This document shows, piece after piece, positions 20,989 to 31,110 of a stretch of DNA of 64,000 nucleotides. The translations under genes were made by a program, and so were the position numbers. Below the pieces are notes generated by a model. The model searched no databases and was not told the DNA's origin. It saw only the letters and a program-made list of their open reading frames with translations. This stretch comes from Cycas panzhihuaensis (taxonomy: Eukaryota > Cycadophyta): contig CM041465.1 in NCBI GenBank assembly GCA_023213395.1, positions 213,783,741 to 213,847,740 on the forward strand. The letters are read 5' to 3'. Positions within the stretch are counted from its first letter, which is position 1; every line of letters starts with the position of its first letter.

Positions 20989-23900
20989 ATGAAGGTTTTA
21001 TCCTGGAACATAAGGGGCCTTAATGCCCCATCAAAGCAGCGATTGGTAAAGGAACTGAGGATAGGAATAGAAGCAGGCGTAGTGCTGTTGCATGAGACAA
21101 AACTAGAATAGATCAAGGAAAGAGTGGTGTTCAAAAAGATCTGGAAAAAGGGAGAAGGGAGGTCAGTTGTTGGATTAGAAGTCTCTGGGGGGTTAGCCTC
21201 CCTATGGAACCTGAATAGGTGGAAAGGTTATGAGGTGGTCACAAGCAAACATTTCATAACCCTAAGTTTGGTATGTGTGTGGACCAATAAGGAGTGCTGG
21301 ATCATCAATGTCTATGCCCCTACATCAGTGGAGGGTAGAAAGAATTTATGGGAAAGTTTGGTGAAGGGTCATAAAGATTGGGATGGTCCTTGGTTGGTGG
21401 CTGGGGACTTCAATACACCCCTAAATCTGGAGAAGAAGAAAAGGGGACAAGCAGGTTGGTCCAGAAGTATATCTAATTTCATAGAATTCTTACAATTGGG
21501 GGGCTTGATGGACATCCCCCTTAGGGGAGCTAGGTACACCTAGTCTAATAGGTGCTTAGGACATAATCATATCCAGTGCAGATTAGACTAGATGCTAACC
21601 AATTACAACTAGTCCTATCATTTTGAAGGAACTAAACTTGAGGCTCTCCTAAAGGCCGATTCATACCACTCCCCCCTTATTCTCAAAGGGCTCATCTCAA
21701 GTAATCATGTTGGGGCCCCTTTTCATTTCAAACTCATGTGGCAAAAGCATACAGATCTTAGGGGGAGAATTGGTGAATGGTGGGGAGTCTCGGTCCACGG
21801 GTGCACTATGTTCAGGTTCTCAAAGAAGCTAAGCTAGATCAAAAAATAAATTAAAGTCTAGAATAAGGAGGTCTTTGGGAACATCTTTGAAGACAAAGGA
21901 GCTCTGTTGGTGGAGTTAAAAGGGATCAAGGATAGGATCCAAATGGAGGGAAGGTCCCAGGACTTGGATCAAAATGAATAATATACCACCAGGAAATTAG
22001 AAGAGGTGCTAAACAGGGAGGAAATACTCTAGAAGTAGAAATCCAGAGAGCAATGGTTAAAGGAGGGGGATAAAAATACTAAGTATTTCCATATGTCCAC
22101 TTTGAAGCATAGGGCTCATAACAGGATTAGCAAACTCTAAAGTAAGGACGGGGATCTGATCAAGTCGATGGATTAGTTTGGAGGAGTTGTGTTGGACTAC
22201 TTTAAGGAGTTATATGTAGAACCTGGATGTCAGGATCCTGACCTAAGGGTGGGACTTATGCAATATCTTCAAAAGGTTATTTTTGAGGCTCATAATAGTA
22301 AATTGATAGAACCCTTCTCTCAGGAGAAAGTTGAGAAAGCCTTATTTAAAATGGGTAGGGATAAGGCCCCGGGGCTAGACGATTTTCCTCTTGGGTTTTT
22401 TAAGGAATACTGGGATATAATCAAGGATGATTTAATACTGACGTTAAATGAATTCTTCCTCAAGAGGACAATTCTGAAAGAATGGCAGGCCACCTTCTTG
22501 GTCTTGATCTCGAAGAAGGAGGGAGTAGTAGCTATGGAAGATTTTAGACTGATTAGCCTTTGTAATGTAAAATATAAAATCTTAGCTAAAATGCTAGCAA
22601 ATCACCTAAGGGAGTATCTTCTGGCTATCATCTCCCCAAATCAGGATGGTTTTGTCAAGGGTAGATAAATCACAGATGGTATTATTACTATCCATGAAAT
22701 AATACATTCGACTTTTCATAGGAAGGAGGTAGGCATGATAATTAAAACAGATATGTCTAAGGCCTACGACCAGGTGGCTTGGGACTGTCTGTTGGAATGT
22801 CTAAAAGCATTTGGTTTTGGGGAGGTATGGAGGGATTGGATAAGATGTTGTATATCTAGGGTTTCATTTTCGGTGATACTAAATGTGAGGTTGACACCTT
22901 TCTTTCTCGGCTTTAGGGGTCTGAGACAAGGAGACCCCCTCTCACCCTTCCTTTTTATTATTATGGCTGAATTGCTTGGGAGGGCTACAATGGAGGCTCA
23001 GAGGTTAGGATGGATATTAGGCCTGAAGGTGACTTCTAATATGGACAACATTGCCCATCACCAGTTTGTTGATGATAACATCTTTCTGTGTAGGGCATCC
23101 ATGAGGGAGGCTAGGGCCTTAAAAGCAGGTCTTTAGGCTTATGAGAGGGCTACTAATCAAAGAATTAATTTGGATAAGAGTTCAATTTTCTTTATCAATA
23201 TAGAGGAAAGGATGCAGAGGAGGATCAACAAGGTTTTGGAGATCTCCAGTAGACCCCTTCCCGCCTCATATCTGGGAATGCCACTCTTTGTGGGAAAGAT
23301 GGTGAAGAATTTATGGGACCCTGTTGTGAGTAGATTTAATAGGAAATTGGCGGGCTAGAAAGGGGCACTTCTAAGCTAGGCTGGGAAGATCTAGCTGGTG
23401 GTAACCTCTCTTTAGAGCATTCCAGTTTACCAAATGTTAGTATTTAAGATGTCGAGCAAGGTCATCTCCATCCTTGAAGGCATTACGAAGAGATTTCTTT
23501 GGTCTGGGGCTGAAGATAAAAACAGAGTCCATCTAGTGTTATGGGAGAAGGTTTGCAAGCCTAAGTGGATGGGAGGGCTAAATATTAGAAGGTTGGGCCT
23601 TTTTAATGAAGCCCTTCTAGCTAAGGTGGGTTGGAGATTCACCAAAGAAGCAGGCTTGGTCTGGGGGAAAATTCTAACAAGGAAATATTTAAGGGATAAA
23701 TACTTTCTGTTGGAGGAGGAGTGTAGCTCTGCGGGATCTCCCATTTGGAAAGCTATATGGTCTTCACGCCCTATCTTGCGTGAAGGTATACTGTGGAGAC
23801 TGGGGGATGGAGAAAGTATAAGGTTTTGGGAAGACAAGTGGTGCAGGTCCTCTAGGTTGGAGGAGATACCTGATATATGCAGCATGAAGAGGGCATGTGA

Positions 23901-25179
23901 GGATAGTTTTGGCTATTTAGTGAAGCTTTATTAGATGGGGCAGGGTAGGAATAGGTGATGGAGATCATTTGAGGAATTACAAGGCTTCGAGGAGGAGATT
24001 CAGAGAGTGAAGGGGGTGTTAGGAAACCAATACATCTTGAAGCATAACTATCCTGATACATTGGTATGGCCCCCATCATCTTCAGGCTCATACATGGTTA
24101 AAGATGGTTATAACTTGATTATGAATAGGGAAGGATGGGTAAAAAATGACATGCTTACTGGGGTTTGGAAGCTGGGGCTGCTTCCAAAGATTGTTGTGTT
24201 TTGGTGGTTATGCCTTCAAAACAAAATTTTAACAATGGATAACCTCTTGAAACGGGGTTTGCATTTGGTGAACAGGTGTGTATTATACAAGGCGGATGCT
24301 GAGTCCCTGAACCACCTTGGTATTCATTGCCCCTATTCTAAGGGAATCTGGGACAATGTCTAGTCCAGGCTAGGTTTAGTTTGGGTTTTGTCTAATCCAG
24401 TGAAAGACCAATGGTTAGCTTGGGACTCTCCTTTTAAGAGCAAATCGCTCGGTAGATTTTGGAAGATGATCCTTCCAGTTGGCACTTGGATTATATGGAA
24501 GGAACGCAATGGGAGAATCTTTGAGGGTAAAGAGATAGACAATGCTATACTAGTCACTGAGATCAAGAAGAGTGTTCTAGAAATGCTAGTCCCCCTTAAG
24601 GAGGATAGGATCCTTAAAAGGGAAGAAAGGATCCTCGAGGACTGGGGTATAGGCTTTCTGAGGGGACGATGCGAGAAGAGGAGAGAAATTAAATGGAACC
24701 CTCCAGAAGAAACCTGGGAAAAAATTAACTTTGATGGAGTAGTTAAAGGTAACCCTAGAGAGGTAGGAGGGGGAGGCCTCTATAAGGACCATTCAGGTGC
24801 TCTAAAATGGGCTTTCACTGAGTATTTAGGTATCCAGTCGAATCAAAGAGCAGAGGTAAGGGCTATGCAAAGGGCGGTAGCTTTAATGGACGAGGAGGAG
24901 GCACAGAAGGTGATTGTAGAAGGTGACTCCATGTATGTGATAAGATGTTTAAGGGGAGAAGTAGAGCTAGGGTGGAACAATATAGATATCATTAGAGATG
25001 TGCAAGATGTTCTAAGAGCCAAATTGGGAGTCTGGATCCAGCACACCTACAGGGAAGGGAATGCGACGGTAGATTGGTTGGCAAATTGGGCTATCCTAAA
25101 TAAAAGAACCAAGGTTTGGAAGGGGGACTTTTCAGAAGAGCTTTTGAGTTTGGCAAGGATTGATGCACACATTGGGTAG
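20989..25179 (+). pseudogene. L1-1 ORF2: endonuclease, reverse transcriptase, RNase H
   Basis: From ATG 20989 a single frame of 1396 codons carries about 21 stops, mostly TAG. Endonuclease: KVLSWNIRGLN, LHETKL, INVYAPTS, VAGDFNTPL; the last catalytic block reads SYHSPL where SDHSPL is expected. RT: DKAPGLDDFPLGFFKEYW (22357), NQDGFVKGR, TDMSKAYDQVAWDCL, GLRQGDPLSPFLF (22918) and FVDD at 23065-23076. A C-terminal zinc-binding-like region follows (CLQNKILTMDNLLKRG, then C and H residues). RNase H lies at about 24700-25100: INFDGVVKGNP, NQRAEVRAM, VEGDSMYVI and VDWLANWA supply the D, E, D, D set. Such an RNase H is known from plant L1 elements. ORF2 nicks target DNA and copies the RNA into it. 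Confidence 0.9.
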
Positions 25180-25326
25180 GCAGACAGGGGAGGTCGAATA
25201 TCTTATTTAATCTGGGCTGGACCATGGGCTTGTCATGGTCATTTCTCTTAAGCCGATGGGCTCTGTTGTATAAGGTTTGGGGACCTAGTTAAAACCCCTT
25301 CTAATATTATTTTACCTTATCAAAAA
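25180..25326 (+). other. 3' UTR and tail of L1-1
   Basis: 147 bases ending in a short A5 run before the right target duplication; no long poly(A) is left. Confidence 0.8.
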
Positions 25327-25345
25327 GATAATCAACCTTTGAAAG
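25327..25345 (+). repeat. Right target duplication of L1-1
   Basis: Exact copy of 18797-18815. It re-enters B's 3' UTR, which continues with the TAAACTATGA-type motifs at about 25359, 25400 and 25474. Confidence 0.93.
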
Positions 25346-25598
25346 CCTTCACCTTGTTAATGAGTCTAAATTATGATAGATTGCTCCAAAAAGTCACTTG
25401 TTAATAAGCCTAAAAACTATGATAATCTATCCTTTCTACTCCAGCAAAAGGACTTCCCTCTAACACATGGTTAAAGAGACATAAACTATGACTGGTTATA
25501 TATTAAAGTCCCATCTAGTTTGTGGGCATTTGGCATTGAAGTCCTATCTAGTTCATGGGCATTTAGTAGTGATCCTTTGGTTGGTAAGTATGAGCCCA

Positions 25599-25900
25599 GT
25601 CCTTTTGGGTAGGAGATTTGGTAGCATTCCTTTAGTAGGGAAGACCTAATCCTTTCGAGTAAGAGATTAGGTGACATTTCTTTAATGATGGATACCCAAT
25701 CCTTTTGGGTAAGGTGTTAAGTGAGGTTCCTTTAGTAATAGCTACCTATTCCTTTTAGGTAAATCATTAAGCAATGTTTCTTTGGTAGTAAGTACTTAGT
25801 CCTTTTAGGTAAGAGATTTAGATAATATCCTTTTATCAACAAGAACCTAGTCCTTTTGGGCAGGTTTTTAAGAGAGATTCCTTTGGTTTCTTATTATAGG
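25599..25900 (+). repeat. 50-bp tandem repeat, about six units, in B's 3' UTR
   Basis: The core CCTTTTGGGTAAGAGATT recurs at 25601, 25651, 25701, 25751, 25801 and 25852, so the period is 50, 50, 50, 50 and 51. The second half of each unit carries ATTCCTTTAGTA. A degraded partial unit lies at about 25572-25598. Just before, a 32-33-bp repeat of GTCCTATCTAGTTCATGGGC starts at about 25508 and 25541. Units have diverged by point changes only. Confidence 0.9.
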
Positions 25901-26071
25901 AAGTTTGTTTCACCTTAGATCATAGAACCTTTGTAACTTATCAATTCATCATTCATATACCTCATCTAGATTCTATTGAATTTCAATAGAAAATCTTTTA
26001 CTTTTATATTGCCACCTTTTACCATCCTACTTTCTTTCTAAAGTAGAAGCTTTAGATGTCAAGGAGGCTAA
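25901..26071 (+). other. End of B's 3' UTR with probable polypurine tract
   Basis: No gene. The string AAGGAGGCTAA (26061-26071) precedes TGTTTCACC and is the likely plus-strand primer tract, by analogy with TAAGGGGGCAG before TGTTTCC in A. Confidence 0.45.
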
Positions 26072-28271
26072 TGTTTCACCAAAACTTGGCCCTCCCCTGA
26101 TATTTGTTACTTTTATTGGATTTCTTATATTCTTTTCATGTGAAGATATTTGATTGAGTTAGTTTCATGATGTATTAGGCCATGTTTTGATGAAATGTTA
26201 TATTGATCCATTGATAATATATGATGAATGATAATGGATATATATTTATGCTATCACTTACCAATGATTAATACCTATGGTACTAAAATTTTTCTTTTAC
26301 AATCATTCTAATCTATTCCATCTTTTAAAACCTCTTTTATCTTTTATATTTTTATCTTTTCATCTTGATTTCACCTATATTTTGTCATTTTTGATTATTT
26401 TTTAAGTTTATGCTTATCATTTTCATCATATTTTAGTTCTCTTTCCTTATTAATAAAGTCATTTTTGTTTAAATTTGTGATTAAAAAATATTTTTTTGAT
26501 TTTTAATAAGTTGTTTTTTTACCTCAACTTGTCACATTTTTGGTGCTACCAAAAATGTGACCAGTCATGTTTTTAGTATAAAGTTGTATTTTTTGTCTGT
26601 CAAAAATGTGACCAGTCATGTTTTTGACTATTATGCATGCAAAATTTAATCAACACACCAGATTTTTATATGTTGCCATCCAAATTTGATTCAAACTTAT
26701 CTTTTATATACCCAAAATGAACCCTGAGGGTATTATGGTCTATTATTAAGAGTTTGTGAGCAAAGATCAAGGTTTAGTGACTTTTTTGAAGATTTTTAGA
26801 GAGTTTTTTAAGGTTTCTACTATTATGACTTGGAAAACTACTTTTGGTAATGCTAATAAGTGAAATGAAGAGGAGATTTTGAGCTTTGGGTTGTTGTTCT
26901 ACTGATGTTTAAATTTTGATGGTTTATTCTTTTTTTTTTAAAGATTTTTCTTGAGATTTACAGCCTCAAAACTCCTTTCTATCGGTAAGATCTTTTCTAT
27001 TTAAAATTCCTATGATTTCACTACTTATTGGAGATTGTTTCTTGCTTAGAGTTTAGAGTTTATTGTTCTTTTTTACTAGTTTTTGTGTGGATCTTATATT
27101 TATTTTTGGCTTGGAACTTTGGCTGAAAGGTTAGCCCTTTGTAGGGTAAAAAGGAAATAGACTAGTTTGAAGCATGGTCATCTCTTCACTATCTAAATAG
27201 CTACCTCCTCTCATTCTTCCATAACAGTTCAAATTCTAGGTGGTTTGTCGTCTCTTTGGATAGTTTGTGGCTGTAATTTAGCTCGGGGTGCTTATTTTTC
27301 TTCTTTTTTTATTGGTTTTAAAAGAAGAGTTTGGATAAATTTGATCAAATGAAAAAAAAAGAGCTATTCTGAGGTAGGATTTTTACATGATAGGAAAGAA
27401 GTTTTAATATTATTCTCATTTAATTTCACTTATTTCATCTCTTTTATTTTGAAAAAAAAAATCTGAATTAGTGAATGATATATGTATGATTTTTTAGATA
27501 ATTAGAGGTTCAAGGATTCCTTTGGAGTCCATTATACTCCAATTGTGATAGAATCTCTTGATGTTTTAGCTTGATATTTATGTAAGAATTATGATTTAAA
27601 TATGATTGGTTGTATACACTATTGATGGTCTAAAAAATCATTTACAATAGCAATAGAATTTTTTTAAAATTTCTCTTATTATTATAGAGTCATTGGTCAA
27701 AGTAAATGTAACATTCATTTGGGATAAGAAGTTTTTTATTGTTGTTGCATGTTATTAGATCATTTTTCTATCTTGCATATATAGTTGCAAGTGAAGTTAG
27801 TCACATGCTCATGTTAGCTCATTTTTTATAAAAAGTATGTGTTGCATCCAAAGGAAATAGTCTTATACTCATTTTAGCATGTTTCATCTTAAAAAAAAAG
27901 GGATAAATATATTGCATGTGTGTTTAACTTCCTTGCATGTGTCTTCAAAATTAGGTAGTTTGATTTTGTAGTCTCCTTGATTATCTTTATTTTTATTTTT
28001 ATTAAAAATAAAATCATTAAAAGAAAGGGGGAAACAAATAAGAAACAAAACCTTTCTCATCGCTTATCCCTTTCCCCTCATTTAAGTAGAACTCTAAAGG
28101 TTGAAAGAATTAAAGGAAAGAGACTCCCTAAGAAGGACACAAGAGACATTATCAAAGTAGTTCCAAACTTAGAACTCCTTCACCCAGTTGTGTAGGCTAG
28201 TGGATTCAACCACTCCTACATATCTTAGCCTTTCGTTACCTCACTTATTCATATCCTCATCAAATAACACA
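26072..28271 (+). repeat. Probable LTR of B
   Basis: AT-rich, non-coding, 2.2 kb. The left edge is set by the purine tract and TGTTTCACC. The right edge is set by AACACA six bases before a primer-like site at 28278. A TATA box (TTTATATA, 26703-26710) lies about 630 bases in. It holds a 14-bp perfect hairpin (26531-26561) and a 25-bp direct repeat (26550, 26601). No second LTR copy is in the window to prove the ends. Confidence 0.45.
26531..26561. repeat. Perfect 14-bp inverted repeat with 3-base loop
   Basis: GTCACATTTTTGGT (26531-26544), loop GCT, and its exact complement (26548-26561). The right arm starts a 25-bp unit (AAAAATGTGACCAGTCATG core) repeated 51 bases further on. It lies about 140 bases upstream of the TATA box of the probable LTR, so it could be a regulatory site; this is inference. 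Confidence 0.85.
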
Positions 28272-28277
28272 ATTAGA

Positions 28278-28297
28278 TGGAGACTCCTTAGGAGTTG
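28278..28297 (+). other. Primer-site-like sequence after the B LTR
   Basis: TGGAGACTCCTTAGGAGTTG follows the probable LTR end and shares the TGG-GAC-CC-T-GG pattern of the sites in A (391) and F (60534). If real, the LTR at 26072-28271 has internal sequence on both sides. Confidence 0.4.
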
Positions 28298-28820
28298 AAG
28301 TTCACAGAATTATGTTTCTAATGTGAGGATTTTATTTGCTTGATTAGGACCCATCATGGAGATAGAAAGGGATTATAAAAAGATGGACATAAGTAAGAAG
28401 AAAATGATGTAAGCAAATGAGATTAGTAAGATAGAATGAAATTTGCTAAATTAAGGAATGGATAGATAGAATAGGTCTTAGAGAAGGGGAAGATTTTGAT
28501 AAAAGGAGAAAAAAGAAGGGGAAAAAGAGGTGGGATGGGGTGTTTATAACCTGTCAACCCTAAAAATAAGTGAGAAAATCACCTAGTATGCTGAAATGAG
28601 CACGGGGAGCTTGTTGATATGGTATATATGAGTTTTAAGTAAAAAATCTTAGGTTGTGGGCCTATGAAGTGCCTATAGGTTAGTTTTCCCAAAAATGATT
28701 ATTAAAAGTGATCTAATAGAAAATGATTAGTGTGATGTACCAATCAAAATAAGATGAATGAATTTGTAAGGTAGTTTTTGAGTCATGGACTCTTTTTTCT
28801 TTTTTTTTTGGTTTGGAGTT
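28298..28820. other. Non-coding stretch
   Basis: Purine-rich sequence with no gene; possibly leader of a Tat element following the primer-like site. It ends with GAGTT (28816-28820), the left target duplication of J. Confidence 0.4.
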
Positions 28821-29274
28821 TGTTGTTGTTAATGATCATCACCCCACTCCTACCTTCTAACCAGGAGTGCACACCTCACTCTCACTAATTTACACATGTG
28901 GGTGATCACATGTGAAGGTAAGTATAAGGTAAGGTTAAGTTGATTTGATTTAATTTGAGTTAAGTTCATTTGAATTAAGTTATATTTTATTGTTATTTAA
29001 ATTTTAGGGGTTGAGAAGTTTCCCTCCTCCCCTAAACTATATATTTGGATGGGTATGCAACCCTAGTGTCTTTAGACACCACCTACAATTTGCACATTTG
29101 TAATGCTCTCTCTCAAATAATATATTAAATACAAAGGGTTTTCTGTTTATGCAATAATGGAATAATTATGTGTTTATGTTTTGCCCTGTTCTCCATCGTT
29201 TATTTTCCTTCATCTAGTATTAGAGCCAAGTTTAGCTCCTACATCTGGTATTAGACCCTGGTTTGGCTCCTTAA
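28821..29274 (+). repeat. 5' LTR of J
   Basis: It begins TGTTGTTGTTAATGATCATC and ends after two primer-site-like copies (TAGTATTAGAGCC at about 29216, TGGTATTAGACCC at about 29247). A TATA box (CTATATATTTG) lies near 29037. Confidence 0.85.
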
Positions 29275-29276
29275 TC

Positions 29277-29288
29277 TGGTATTAGAGC
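29277..29288 (+). other. Primer binding site of J
   Basis: TGGTATTAGAGC, two bases after the inferred LTR end, one change from the initiator-Met site TGGTATCAGAGC. It is the third copy in a row on this side. Confidence 0.7.
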
Positions 29289-29718
29289 TAAATGTTGTTG
29301 GCCTGTTGTACCTCCATTTAAAAGTTTTTGAGAAGAAAGAAGATTTATTAGCATCTGCAACAGATCTACTCATAATAAGCAAATATCAGTTATATTTATC
29401 TTCTATAAAGTTTTTTTAGCACTTCCTTATATTATTTTTCATTAGATCTACTTATTATTGATTTATACTTGTGAAATAACAAATATTTTTTAGATACCTT
29501 TTCAGACCTGTGCAGGAGCATAGCCACGATCAGTAAGTATTCATATTTTTATCACTCTACGGAGGTTTTATCAACAAGTTTTATATATTTTTGATAAATA
29601 TTTGACCATTTTTTAGCATATTTTATTTATTTATACAATATTTTCTTTAGATTTGTGTATTTTATTAAATATTTGACTATTTTCTAGTTTATTTTATTTA
29701 TATATTCAATATTTTCTT

Positions 29719-29905
29719 TAGATCTATAATACTTTCTTCAGATCTATAATATTTCCTTTAGATCTGTAATATTTTCTTCAGATCTATAATATTTTCCTCA
29801 GATCTGTAATATTTTCTTTAGATCTATAATATTTTCTTCAAATCTACAATATTTTTCTCCAGATCTATAATATTTTTCTTCAGATCTACAATATTTTCTC
29901 AGATC
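29719..29905 (+). repeat. 20-bp tandem repeat, about nine to ten units
   Basis: The unit is GATCTATAATATTTTCTTCA. Unit starts are 29721, 29741, 29761, 29781, 29801, 29821 and 29841 (exact 20-base steps), then 29862, 29883 and 29901 with small length changes. Only T/C and A/G changes separate most units. Confidence 0.92.
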
Positions 29906-30989
29906 TATGCAATATTTACTCCAGATTTGTATATTTTATTAAATATTTGACCATTTGTTATACATTTAGTCCACTTACTCAATATCTTTTTTTAGATCTG
30001 TGTAAGTTTTGGTACATATTCAGCCTAACAAGCCTCTTGGAGAAGTTATACTACAACAGATCCATTTATTAGAAGATTCTGAAGTCTATTTTTTTGTAAA
30101 TCTACCACAACTGTATTACTAGGTTCTTCTTCCTTTTATTTTTAGACATAAACATATATTTTCTCATTTCTTTGATATATCTTCTCTTTTACATTTGAAA
30201 GATTTTAGATACAAATATATATACATATTTCTCTTTGTTGTATTTAAAACTTTTCTGGTTTCATTTGTGGATCCATTGAATCACTAGATTTTTCATGCTT
30301 TTCTATATAAATACAATTTTTTTAAAAATATCTCTTCCATGATATACATATTGTATGGAGATTATTCTTTTTCAACTAAAAAAACTCAACACTTTTGTTA
30401 TCTTTCCTTGTTTTTAGAATAAACTCATAAGATTTTGAGTTTGGTATCATAAGAATAAACTGCATCATTTTGTTTATTTTTAAACACAAAAAAAAAATAG
30501 TCCATAAATCCATTTGGATCTATCTCTAGAACTCTTTGATCTTTATTCTGGTTATTTCAAGTTGTTTTCCTTAATTCAACTGCAACTCTCTTCCACTTGT
30601 AGCTGTAACTTTTCTTCTAGCTAGAATATCTGCTTGTTTGAATGGTGCAGTCCCATCTCTGTAGAAAGATATACAAATAAGTGTATATAAAGAAAAAAAA
30701 AAAAATCTTAGTCTCTTTTCAAAGAAGTTGAATTTGATTCCTATAGATCCTTCATTTGCTTAAAAAGTTTCTATCGCAAATGCATTCTCTGCTTGTGTAA
30801 GAGCCTATGAGTGATCCTTTGTCTTCTCTTCAAAAGTTGCTACCTATCTCAAATCCCACTATCCTTGTTTGCAGAGTTTCATAATATAATAGAAATAGAG
30901 GAGAGATTGTCATCTCCTCTATCTCTATGGATGATACAAAAACAAACATATAACTTTATCAGTTACATCTGGAGTACATAAACACAAAC

Positions 30990-31110
30990 AACACAAAAGC
31001 TTAACTTCATAGACACATAAAACTCCTGAACCCACCAAGATTTGAACTTGAATCATTTGCATCGTAATTCCCTAATTCAACCACTCAAAACACTTTACTA
31101 AAATGCTATA
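30990..31110 (-). mobile_element. Possible tRNA-related SINE
   Basis: On the minus strand GTTCAAATC (31047-31039) fits the pol III B box, inside AAGTTCAAATCTTGGTGGG. About 35-40 bases upstream, TTGAGTGGTTGAATTAGGG resembles the A box of Ser/Leu-type tRNAs, and GATGCAAAT sits where an anticodon arm would be. The SINE's 3' end and target duplication are not clear. Confidence 0.35.

Larger units (their letters stand above)
18816..25326 (+). mobile_element. Full-length plant L1 LINE (L1-1) with C-terminal RNase H
   Basis: A 6.5 kb element bounded by perfect 19-bp duplications, with a 660-base 5' UTR, ORF1, ORF2 and a short 3' end finishing in ACCTTATCAAAAA. Both ORFs can be read from end to end with in-frame stops but no frameshift that I can find. 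L1-2 on the other strand is a relative: both 3' ends share GGGCTTGTC and a CCTTATC/CCATATC-A(n) tail. Confidence 0.92.
14709..28271 (+). mobile_element. Tat-type gypsy retrotransposon B, 3' half, carrying L1-1
   Basis: The visible order is RT end, gypsy RNase H, integrase, spacer, second RNase H-like domain, 3' UTR with repeats, purine tract and probable LTR. B begins abruptly at 14709 because LTR I inserted into it; its 5' half must lie left of the window. L1-1 interrupts the 3' UTR. Codons are far more decayed than in A (dozens of stops), which fits B being the oldest layer here. The far end is less sure than the coding part. Confidence 0.7.

Noticed and set aside
23427-23885. 152-codon minus-strand frame in L1-1
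   Set aside because: It is a shadow of the RT-side part of ORF2, which has clear L1 motifs on the plus strand.
25599-25900. CRISPR-like array
   Set aside because: Units follow each other directly without spacers, in plant nuclear DNA; it is a tandem repeat in a Tat 3' UTR. The same holds for 29719-29905.
27977-28195. 72-codon frame rich in Lys
   Set aside because: It lies in the probable LTR of B; there is no known domain and composition alone explains it.
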